DNA of 64,000 nt from JAIOTG01 sp964644045 (GTDB taxonomy: Bacteria > Patescibacteriota > Patescibacteriia > Patescibacteriales > JAGXOH01), in contig CAZXUK010000002.1 of NCBI GenBank assembly GCA_964644045.1, positions 1 to 64,000 of the forward strand. The letters run 5' to 3'. Under the pieces are notes generated by a model that worked only from the letters and a program-made list of their open reading frames with translations, made no database searches and was not told the origin of the DNA. The translations under genes were made by a program, and so were the position numbers. Shown here one piece after another: positions 57,835-64,000 of the stretch. Position 1 is the first letter of the stretch, and each line of letters starts with the position of its first letter.

Positions 57835-57863
57835 ACTATAGGCCAAATAATTTTAAATGTCAA
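57835..57863 (-). promoter_or_regulatory. secE-nusG promoter
   Basis: Perfect TTGACA, a 17-base spacer, then TATAGT on the minus strand. Drives secE and nusG, and probably rplK and rplA. Confidence 0.8.
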
Positions 57864-57925
57864 GAAAAAAAGGATTTATGTAAAGGGTATTTGTGCTTAA
57901 ATTCATTTTAGCCGTTTTTTATTAA

Positions 57926-57954
57926 TTGCATATTAATTTTAAATATGATATAAG
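57926..57954 (+). promoter_or_regulatory. promoter of the 57989 lipoprotein
   Basis: TTGCAT, a 17-base spacer and TATAAG with an extended TGA. It is divergent from the secE promoter. Confidence 0.6.
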
Positions 57955-57988
57955 AAAAGAAAGTAAAATAAGTTAAGAATCAGAAACT

Positions 57989-58462
57989 ATGTTAAAGAAA
58001 ATATTTGCCTCGGCCTTCAGGATGGGGTTGTTGGTTGCCTTGGTTTTGGTTTTATCTGCTTGCGCCGGAGGCGAGGGGGACAAAAAGACCCCGGACAACC
58101 AAGTGAATCTTAATTATCAAAATAAGAGTTTGGGTTTTGAATTAAAGCTTCCCGAAGTGATTGATTTTTATACCACCCAAAGAGAGGAGGGAGAGAATTT
58201 TACAGATATTGAGTTTTTTGTTCCCACCAGCGACACTGAGTATTCTTCCCAAGTCCGCAATTATGCCCGCCCGGTAACGGTTAGGGTTTTCCAAGGTTTG
58301 GACAGGGAAAACATAGGCAAAGACAGTATTTATGAAATTGTGGGAGAGAAAGACAACAAAATTTATACTTTAAGGTTTTGGCAGAATATACCCCAGGACT
58401 GGCAAGAGAAGTGGAATGAGGATTTGGAAAAAAATATCAAAAACAGCTTTAAAATAAATTAG
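57989..58462 (+). CDS. putative lipoprotein
   Basis: The 157-aa protein has a signal of about 25 residues with lipobox LSAC (Cys 25) and a small mixed alpha/beta domain (VNLNYQNKSLGFELKLPEV, then a C-terminal helix). Surface-exposed. Unknown function. It is about 65 bases before the next gene. Confidence 0.8.
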   Translation: MLKKIFASAFRMGLLVALVLVLSACAGGEGDKKTPDNQVNLNYQNKSLGFELKLPEVIDFYTTQREEGENFTDIEFFVPTSDTEYSSQVRNYARPVTVRVFQGLDRENIGKDSIYEIVGEKDNKIYTLRFWQNIPQDWQEKWNEDLEKNIKNSFKIN

Positions 58463-58530
58463 CTCTTAATTTTATCAACTATTTAAAATGAATTTTATAT
58501 TCAGGATTATAAAATTTTGATTCTCATATT

Positions 58531-60231
58531 ATGGTCAGTCCCTATTTGCAAAAAAAGGGCCAAACTCAGTCTCAGATCTCCGAAAACGCCAAGGATTTAT
58601 TTAGGGCGGTTTATCGCAGGCAAAAAAAGCCGGAAAAAATCTCGGATAATATTCCCCGTATTCAGGTTTCCGAGGTTATTTCTAAAATGGCTTTTTATTA
58701 TGAGAAGATCAGGAATTCGGTGGATTATAATGAAGAGTATTTATTGCGCAAAAACGCCATTGCCCGGATTTTAAAAAGACAGATCGTGATTGAAGGTATA
58801 ATCCGAACCTCTAAAAGTGAGGAGGCCTCCAAAAATCTGTTAATAGAACTGATTCGGGCCGGTTATTTGCCCAATAATCACATCCCCGAGAACAGGATCG
58901 GCGAAGTGGCCAAGATCATAGAAAAATACATCAAACTTAGAAATGAAGTTTTGCCTCGTTTCGGCTATTCCCTTTTTAATTTAAAAAGTAATAAGAAAGA
59001 GAAAGAAAAAAAAGGATTAGAAGAAAAAAATGAGCTTAATAACTGGATTATTGCCTTGGCTGCCAGTGAAATAGAGGAGCTGTTGGGAAGGGATAAAGTC
59101 AAAGACACGGTGGTGATTAATCTTTATCAGTATTTACAGAAAAACATTAAATTGGAAGAGAACAATGAACACGAAAAAGATCTTAATATTCAGATTTATT
59201 TAGGTATTCACCGAAAATATTTAAAGTTTGATGAGGACATGCTTTCTCTGATTCTTTTTAAGTATTTTAATTCTCGATGGGAAAATCCCGGCGAGGAAGA
59301 TATTAAAGAAATTGCTCAGAACATTACCCCCTTGCGCCAAGCAATTGATCAGCAACTTAATCATCCGCTTTCCAAGCAATTAAATAAAGTGATCAGCCGT
59401 TATAATGTGTTTATAACCATTTTGTTGGATGTTATTCGGGAAGACCCGGTGGGGGTTTATAATCTGGGTAAGAGCGACCCTGATAAATTCACGGAATTAA
59501 TTAAAAAGGCCTTTGATAAAAAATATCAAGCCCGCAAAAAGAAATTGTGGCGTGCCGCTTTCCGCAGTATTATTTATATTTTTTTAACCAAAACCATTTT
59601 TGTGATTATTTTGGAGATTCCGGTTACCCAATTTTTGGGTCAAAATTTAGATGCTTTTTCTTTGGCGGTTAATGTGGCTTTTCCTCCTTTCCTTTTGTTT
59701 TTAGCGGTTTTTTTTACTCGTATTTCCTCGGATCAGAATATTAAAAAAGTGGTGGAAGGAGTGGAGGAGATTACTTTTCAGGAAAAACAAAAGAGCGAAC
59801 CCATTATTTTGCGCAAACCGGCTAAAAAAAGAAAGGTGATGAGAGGTATTTTTAATATTTTTTATACCATTACTTTTTTCTTGACTTTCGGAGTGGTGGT
59901 TTGGTTGTTAACCCTTATTAATTTTAATTTCGTCAGTATTATTATTTTCTTGTTCTTCTTGGCCTTGGTCAGCTTTTTCGCCTTGCGTATCCGCAAAACC
60001 ACCAAGGAATTTTTGGTGGTAACCCCCAAAGAAAATATTTTTACTTTTTTGTTTGATTTTTTTTCTGTTCCCATAATAGCGGTCGGAAAGTGGCTTTCTC
60101 AGAAATTCTCCCGCCTTAATGTTTTTGTTTTCTTTATGGATTTTATTATTGAAGCTCCTTTTAAGGTTTTTGTGGACATAGCGGAAGAATGGACTCGTTA
60201 TGTTAAAGAAAGAAAAGAAGATATATCATAA
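58531..60231 (+). CDS. 566-aa conserved membrane protein of unknown function
   Basis: The first about 340 residues are helical, charged and soluble-looking (VSEVISKMAFYYEKIRNSVD, ISRYNVFITILLDVI). The rest has about four membrane segments, roughly at 350-370, 380-405, 440-460 and 465-485, with a basic KKRK cluster between. The C-terminus is an amphipathic FIIEAPFKVFVDIAEEW helix. I recognise no domain. The start is at 58531; the 58517 frame is a shadow. It ends 4 bases before rsmI and is probably co-expressed with it. Confidence 0.75.
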   Translation: MVSPYLQKKGQTQSQISENAKDLFRAVYRRQKKPEKISDNIPRIQVSEVISKMAFYYEKIRNSVDYNEEYLLRKNAIARILKRQIVIEGIIRTSKSEEASKNLLIELIRAGYLPNNHIPENRIGEVAKIIEKYIKLRNEVLPRFGYSLFNLKSNKKEKEKKGLEEKNELNNWIIALAASEIEELLGRDKVKDTVVINLYQYLQKNIKLEENNEHEKDLNIQIYLGIHRKYLKFDEDMLSLILFKYFNSRWENPGEEDIKEIAQNITPLRQAIDQQLNHPLSKQLNKVISRYNVFITILLDVIREDPVGVYNLGKSDPDKFTELIKKAFDKKYQARKKKLWRAAFRSIIYIFLTKTIFVIILEIPVTQFLGQNLDAFSLAVNVAFPPFLLFLAVFFTRISSDQNIKKVVEGVEEITFQEKQKSEPIILRKPAKKRKVMRGIFNIFYTITFFLTFGVVVWLLTLINFNFVSIIIFLFFLALVSFFALRIRKTTKEFLVVTPKENIFTFLFDFFSVPIIAVGKWLSQKFSRLNVFVFFMDFIIEAPFKVFVDIAEEWTRYVKERKEDIS

Positions 60232-60235
60232 TTTT

Positions 60236-60925
60236 ATGAGTAAATTATATATAGTGGCCACTCCGATCGGTAATTTGGAAGATATTACCTTGCGGGCTTT
60301 AAGAATTTTAACTGAAGTTGATTATGTTTTGTGCGAGGATACCAGGATAACGCAAAAATTGCTAAACCATTATCAGATTAAGGCCAAGACCATTTCTTAT
60401 CATCAGCATTCCCGGGTTTTCAGGGTTGAGCAAATCCTAAGTTTATTAAAAAAAGGAAATAATTTAGCTTTGGTAAGCGATTCCGGCACCCCGGGCATAT
60501 CCGACCCCGGAGGCAAGTTGGTTCGGGAAGTGGTGGATAAAATGGGAGAGCGGGTTCAGGTGGAGTCTGTGCCCGGGCCTTCGGCCGTAGCTGCCGCCTT
60601 ATCTGTCTCCGGCTTGCCTACGGACAAATTTGTTTTCTTGGGTTTTCCTCCGCATAAAAAAGGCAGGCAGAAGTTCATAAAAAATATTTTTAATTTTGAT
60701 TTTCCCGCAATGGTTTATGAATCCAAGCATAGGATAGCTAAATTCCTGCAAGAGTTGGCCGGAGTAGATGATTCTGTTTATGTGGTTATTGCCCGCGAGC
60801 TAAGCAAAATGCATGAGACAATTTATCGCGGAGAGCTCGAGCAAATATTGAAAAATATAAAAGAAGATAAAGAAGCTTTAAAAGAAAAAGGGGAATTTGT
60901 GATAATAATAAAAAAAGCCGGCTGA
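60236..60925 (+). CDS. rsmI: 16S rRNA (cytidine-2'-O)-methyltransferase RsmI
   Basis: Start chosen at the ATG at 60236, giving MSKLYIVATPIGNLEDITLR. The 229-aa tetrapyrrole-methylase-fold protein has VLCEDTRITQKLL, LVSDSGTPGISDPGGKLV and VPGPSAVAAALSVSG. It methylates C1402 of 16S rRNA. The longer frame to 60200 overlaps the upstream gene and is not needed. A terminator for the opposing small gene overlaps its 3' end. Confidence 0.96.
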   Translation: MSKLYIVATPIGNLEDITLRALRILTEVDYVLCEDTRITQKLLNHYQIKAKTISYHQHSRVFRVEQILSLLKKGNNLALVSDSGTPGISDPGGKLVREVVDKMGERVQVESVPGPSAVAAALSVSGLPTDKFVFLGFPPHKKGRQKFIKNIFNFDFPAMVYESKHRIAKFLQELAGVDDSVYVVIARELSKMHETIYRGELEQILKNIKEDKEALKEKGEFVIIIKKAG

Positions 60926-60941
60926 TTGGTTTTGAGCCGGC
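60910..60941 (-). terminator. intrinsic terminator after the 37-aa ORF
   Basis: On the minus strand GCCGGC pairs with GCCGGC across a 13-base loop and is followed by seven T. It also overlaps the end of rsmI. Confidence 0.75.
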
Positions 60942-60955
60942 CGGATTCGGACTTT

Positions 60956-61069
60956 TTAAAAAACATATTTACAAAATAGCCCGAAAATAACGGAAAATGT
61001 TATTATCGTAAAAATACCGGCAATAACATTTATTTTCATTTTTTGTTTTTCTCTGTTTGTCATGGTCAT
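60956..61069 (-). CDS. 37-aa small membrane peptide
   Basis: ATG at 61069 (a second ATG two codons later) lies behind a GAAAGGGGG ribosome-site-like stretch. The product is MTMTNREKQKMKINVIAGIF followed by TIITFSVIFGLFCKYVF, a short basic head and one hydrophobic helix. A terminator follows. The small size limits certainty. Confidence 0.5.
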   Translation of the reverse strand: MTMTNREKQKMKINVIAGIFTIITFSVIFGLFCKYVF

Positions 61070-61084
61070 GGCATCCCCCTTTCT

Positions 61085-61113
61085 TTGATTTTATTAAAAG
61101 ATCTAAATAATAT
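61085..61113 (+). promoter_or_regulatory. metG promoter
   Basis: TTGATT, a 17-base spacer, then TAATAT. The predicted leader is about 14 bases. Confidence 0.5.
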
Positions 61114-61133
61114 TAAATCATAAAAATCAATAT

Positions 61134-62696
61134 ATGTCAAATAAATTTTATATCACTACCCCGATTTATTATGTAAATGATAACCCTCATATCGGCCATA
61201 CCTACACCACCGTGGCTTCGGATGTTTTGGCCCGTTTTCACCGTATGCTTTCCCAAGAAGTTTTTTTCTCCACAGGCACAGATGAGCACGGAGCTAAAAT
61301 TCAGGAAAAGGCGAACGAGGCGGGCAAAGACCCTAAAGTCTGGGCGGACGAGATTTCCGCCAATTTTCAGTTTGCCTGGGACGAGCTTGATATATCCCAT
61401 GACAGATTTATCCGCACTACTGAAGAGGGGCACAAACAGGCGGTCCAAAAAGCCTTACAGCAGATGTATGATAAGGGTGATATTTATTTGGGAGAGTATG
61501 AGGGCCTTTATTGCCAGGGTTGCGAGCAATATAAAAGTGAAACCGATTTGGTAGACGGCAAATGTCCGGATCACGGAGTGGAGCCGGAGGTAATTAAGGA
61601 AGAGAGTTATATGTTCAAGATGTCCGGGTATCAAGATCGTCTTTACGAGGCTATAAAAAGGGATGAGTTGGAAATACGACCGGTAGAGAGGAAAAACGAA
61701 GTCCTGAGTTTTTATGAGCGAGAAGGCCTGAAAGATATTTCTTTTTCCCGTCAGAAAGTTAAATGGGGAATTCCGCTTCCCTGGGATGAGTCGCATACCG
61801 CCTATGTCTGGTCTGACGCTTTTCTTAATTATTTAACCGTTTTGGGCTGGGAAGGAACTGCCGGTCAAACCCCGGAGATGTGGCCGGCTGAAATACAGAT
61901 AATGAGTAAAGACATCCTCCGGGTGCATGCCACTATTTGGCCGGCAATGCTTTTGTCTTTAGGGCTTGATTTGCCTAAAAAGTTATTTATTCACGGCTTT
62001 TTCTTGGTGGATGGCCAGAAAATGAGCAAATCCTTGGGCAATGTGGTTACCCCGGCAGCCCTAAAAGAAAAATACGGAGTGGACGGTGCCCGAGCTCTTT
62101 TGATTGGTTCCGCTTCTTTTGGTTATGACGGAGATGTGAGCTGGGAGAAACTCGGAGAAAGATTTAATGCTCAACTGGCTAATGGAATCGGCAATTTGGT
62201 TTCCCGCGTTTTAAGCCTGACAGAGAAAAACTTAGATAGTAAAGTCCCGGAAGTTGATATTAAAGAATGCGGGGAAATGACTTTAAGGCAGGAGAAAAAG
62301 AAAAAAGGAGGTGATGACTTTTTAAAATTAAGCGCGCAGGTTAAGGAAAGTTATTTAGCCAAAATGGAGAAGTTAGAGCTTGACGAGGCCTGGGAAGAAA
62401 TAATTAGACTGACCGGACATTTGGATAAGCATATTTCCGATTTTGAGCTTTGGAAGCTGATTAAAGAAGACAAAGAAGAGGGAGCTCGTCATATTTACAG
62501 TTTATTGGAATCCATACGCCAATTGGCTTGGCTGGCTTGGCCTTTTATTCCGGAAACCGCGGAAAAGATTTGGGTTAGCTTAGGTTTGGATCCGGGCGAG
62601 GAGATGTCTCAAGATTTTAACAAGGCCCTAAACTGGGGAGGCCTGAAGTCCGGCACTCTTGTCCATAAAGGCGAGCCCCTGTTCCCCAGACTGTAA
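61134..62696 (+). CDS. metG: methionyl-tRNA synthetase
   Basis: The 520-aa class I synthetase has TPIYYVNDNPHIGHTYTT (HIGH motif) at the start and KMSKSLGNVVTPAALK (KMSKS). A zinc knuckle, CQGCEQYKSETD followed by GKCPDHG, lies near residue 126. The C-terminal anticodon-binding helical domain is present but the extra tRNA-binding (EMAP-like) domain is absent. It charges Met-tRNA. It is followed by the 9-bp repeat array. Confidence 0.97.
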   Translation: MSNKFYITTPIYYVNDNPHIGHTYTTVASDVLARFHRMLSQEVFFSTGTDEHGAKIQEKANEAGKDPKVWADEISANFQFAWDELDISHDRFIRTTEEGHKQAVQKALQQMYDKGDIYLGEYEGLYCQGCEQYKSETDLVDGKCPDHGVEPEVIKEESYMFKMSGYQDRLYEAIKRDELEIRPVERKNEVLSFYEREGLKDISFSRQKVKWGIPLPWDESHTAYVWSDAFLNYLTVLGWEGTAGQTPEMWPAEIQIMSKDILRVHATIWPAMLLSLGLDLPKKLFIHGFFLVDGQKMSKSLGNVVTPAALKEKYGVDGARALLIGSASFGYDGDVSWEKLGERFNAQLANGIGNLVSRVLSLTEKNLDSKVPEVDIKECGEMTLRQEKKKKGGDDFLKLSAQVKESYLAKMEKLELDEAWEEIIRLTGHLDKHISDFELWKLIKEDKEEGARHIYSLLESIRQLAWLAWPFIPETAEKIWVSLGLDPGEEMSQDFNKALNWGGLKSGTLVHKGEPLFPRL

Positions 62697-62706
62697 TAAA
62701 TAAAAA

Positions 62707-62823
62707 ATAAGTATAAAAAGTGAAATAAGTGAAATAAGTATAAAAAGTGAAATAAGTGAAATAAGTGAAATAAGTATAAAAAGTGAAATAAGTGAAATAA
62801 GTATAAAAAGTGAAATAAGTTAA
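62707..62823 (+). repeat. tandem 9-bp repeat, 13 copies, abutting a -10 box
   Basis: The region is 13 in-phase units of 9 bases. They are mostly ATAAGTGAA, with pairs ATAAGTATA + AAAAGTGAA interspersed at a regular higher-order spacing and a last unit ATAAGTTAA. The array ends at 62823, and TATAAT begins at 62824, the probable -10 of the cvpA gene at 62867. No start codon and no coding use is likely. Confidence 0.85.
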
Positions 62824-62866
62824 TATAATATTTTATTTATTATTCTAAATTCCTTATTCTACCCTT

Positions 62867-63361
62867 ATGACTATCTTCGATTTTATTTTACTCTTCATCT
62901 GGGCCGGCTTTCTTTTTTATGGATTTTTTTTCGGCTTTATCCGGACCCTGGGCTCTCTCCTGGGCGTGATTGTCGGCGCCTGGTTGGCAAGTCTTTTTTA
63001 TTTGGATTTTTTTAATTTAATAGACCCGGTTTTTTTTGGGCTTGATAATGTTGGCAAGGTGATTTCTTTTTTAATAGTTTTTATTATCATAACCAAAATA
63101 GTAAGTATATTGGTGGTTATAGCTGACAAAACCTTTGATATTATTTCAATTATTCCTTTCTTAAAAACCATAAACCGATTACTCGGTGCCGTTCTCGGCT
63201 TTGTAGAGGGCGTGGTGGTACTCGGCTTAATTATTTACGTTTTGGCCGTCTACGGGTCTTCGGGCGGAATGGTGGCCGGATGGCTTGTAAATTCTCAAGT
63301 AGTCCCGCACCTTCTAAAGCTCATAACTGTCATGTTGCCTTTTGTGGATAAGATCATGTAA
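62867..63361 (+). CDS. CvpA family membrane protein
   Basis: The 164-aa protein has four membrane helices with the CvpA opening FDFILLFIWAGFLFYGFFFG and GFIRTLGSLLGVIVGAWLA, then NRLLGAVLGFVEGVVVLGLI. Family members are needed for colicin V production in E. coli or for membrane stress tolerance, but their role is not well known. The expression unit may be tuned by the repeat array upstream. Confidence 0.85.
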   Translation: MTIFDFILLFIWAGFLFYGFFFGFIRTLGSLLGVIVGAWLASLFYLDFFNLIDPVFFGLDNVGKVISFLIVFIIITKIVSILVVIADKTFDIISIIPFLKTINRLLGAVLGFVEGVVVLGLIIYVLAVYGSSGGMVAGWLVNSQVVPHLLKLITVMLPFVDKIM

Positions 63362-63470
63362 TTTATTAATAATTTTATAATACGCAACCTTTTAATCGTC
63401 AAAAAGGAAAATTATTTATTGTCCAAAGCCGGCCTATTACTACCTTATAGTTTTTTAATACCCCCATTTG

Positions 63471-63506
63471 ATCTCCCCTTTGCCAAGAGGGAGAAACAAA
63501 GGGGAT
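63471..63506. repeat. inverted repeat before the YrdC-like gene
   Basis: CCCCTTTG (63475-63482) pairs with CAAAGGGG (63497-63504) around a loop that holds AGAGGGAG. It could be the end of an old mobile element or a regulatory hairpin. No other structure is visible in the 157-base gap. Confidence 0.45.
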
Positions 63507-63518
63507 TTATAAAATTTA

Positions 63519-64000
63519 ATGAAAAGAATCAAGATAAACAATTTAGAATATACGGAAAAACAAACAATCGACCGGGCAGTCGATTATTTGTTATACGGAA
63601 AAATAATAGTCTGCCCCACTGATACGGTTTATGGCCTGAGTTGTTTGGCTGACAATCAAGGGGCTGTGGAAAAAATTTATCAGACTAAGAATCGAAGCCG
63701 AAAAAAACCTTTGCTGGTTTTGGTGGATAGTTTAGATATGGCCCGAGAATATTTTGAGATTGATAAAGCCCAAGAGGAATATTTGCGCTCTAAATGGCCG
63801 GGCCCGATTTCTTTTTTACTCAAAGATAAAGGCAAATTGGCCTCAAATTTGAATTTTGCCCGGGATGGCTTGGCGGTTCGTTTGCCTAAAAATGAATTTC
63901 TTATTAAAATAATAAGTAAGTTGGGAAAACCCCTTGCCTCCACCAGTCTAAACAAGAGCGGAGAAAAGATCCTTGTTCGTGTTTCTGATATAGAAAAATA
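63519..64000 (+). CDS. Sua5/YciO/YrdC family protein, TsaC-like (3' partial)
   Basis: The ATG at 63519 opens a frame that runs off the window after 160 codons without stop. It begins MKRIKINNLEYTEKQTIDRA. Family motifs in order are VCPTDTVYGLSCLAD, KNRSRKKPLLVLV, KWPGPISFLL, AVRLPKNE and ASTSLNKSGEKI. Members make threonylcarbamoyl-AMP for the t6A37 tRNA modification. No Shine-Dalgarno is evident before the start. Confidence 0.9.
   Translation, partial: MKRIKINNLEYTEKQTIDRAVDYLLYGKIIVCPTDTVYGLSCLADNQGAVEKIYQTKNRSRKKPLLVLVDSLDMAREYFEIDKAQEEYLRSKWPGPISFLLKDKGKLASNLNFARDGLAVRLPKNEFLIKIISKLGKPLASTSLNKSGEKILVRVSDIEK

Noticed and set aside
62707..62823. CRISPR-like or coding repeat
   Set aside because: The 9-bp period is too short for CRISPR, and the block has no start codon context and in-frame stops.
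63419..63622. 67-aa frame before the YrdC-like gene
   Set aside because: It spans an inverted repeat and overlaps the start of the real gene in another frame.

Overview
The window is an AT-rich stretch of bacterial chromosome with very tight gene packing. It most resembles a member of the Candidate Phyla Radiation (Patescibacteria), probably Parcubacteria-like. The reasons are the PrgI / TraC-like / VirB4 cluster, a compact type IV pilus locus, a wholly anaerobic ribonucleotide reductase set, ThyX in place of ThyA, many small lysine/glutamate-rich membrane proteins of no known family, and almost no biosynthetic genes. TGA is an ordinary stop codon (for example at the ends of radA and nrdG), so this is not one of the CPR lineages that read TGA as glycine. 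Ribosomal protein L1 is present, so it is not in the Parcubacteria subgroup reported to lack it. The placement is an inference from gene content; no rRNA is present.

Layout. 1-5532: a conjugation or type-IV-secretion-like cluster (K/E-rich protein cut by the window edge, PrgI, TraC-like, VirB4, an anchored protein, a DsbA-like oxidoreductase). 5534-8977: radA and recG, convergent. 9001-10871: a tRNA region with tRNA-Arg(GCG), tRNA-Ser(GCT) and tRNA-Ser(TGA), interleaved with repeats that copy the 5' or 3' ends of the neighbouring tRNAs. It includes a tandem array of exact 70-bp units interrupted by a 100-N assembly gap. 10912-12440: an MjaI-like restriction endonuclease and its methyltransferase. 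12517-14477: a ComF-like protein and an anchored beta-propeller protein. 14495-26005: the type IV pilus locus (pilM, N, O, B, a response regulator, a degenerate pilT, pilC, a pseudopilin, pilA, an O-antigen-ligase-like protein, pilD). 26064-28682: ftsA and ftsZ. 28829-32485: nrdR, nrdD, a separate glycyl-radical mini-gene and nrdG under a promoter with two candidate NrdR boxes. 32496-40163: an HtrA protease, uppP, dnaE and a large anchored protein. 40346-46608: tRNA-Leu(CAA), parA/parB, miaB, a YfiH protein, miaA and small proteins. 46614-54429 (minus strand): gatB, then a dTTP-supply cluster (two related P-loop kinases, a MazG-like enzyme, tmk, double-length thyX, dCMP deaminase) and rarA. 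54538-57863: a lipoprotein, then secE, nusG, rplK, a small membrane protein and rplA. 57926-64000: a lipoprotein, a 566-aa membrane protein, rsmI, metG, a 13-copy 9-bp repeat, cvpA and the start of a Sua5/YrdC gene.

How the genes fit together. The PilMNO platform, the PilB motor, PilC, PilA and PilD can build a pilus. The retraction-type ATPase has lost key motifs, so retraction may depend on another protein. The dCMP deaminase, ThyX and Tmk form a dCMP to dUMP to dTMP to dTDP route, and NrdD/NrdG supply deoxynucleotides without oxygen.

The most unusual items are the tRNA-derived repeat arrays, the detached glycyl-radical domain of NrdD, the tandem ThyX with complementary half-motifs, and the 9-bp repeat array that abuts a promoter.
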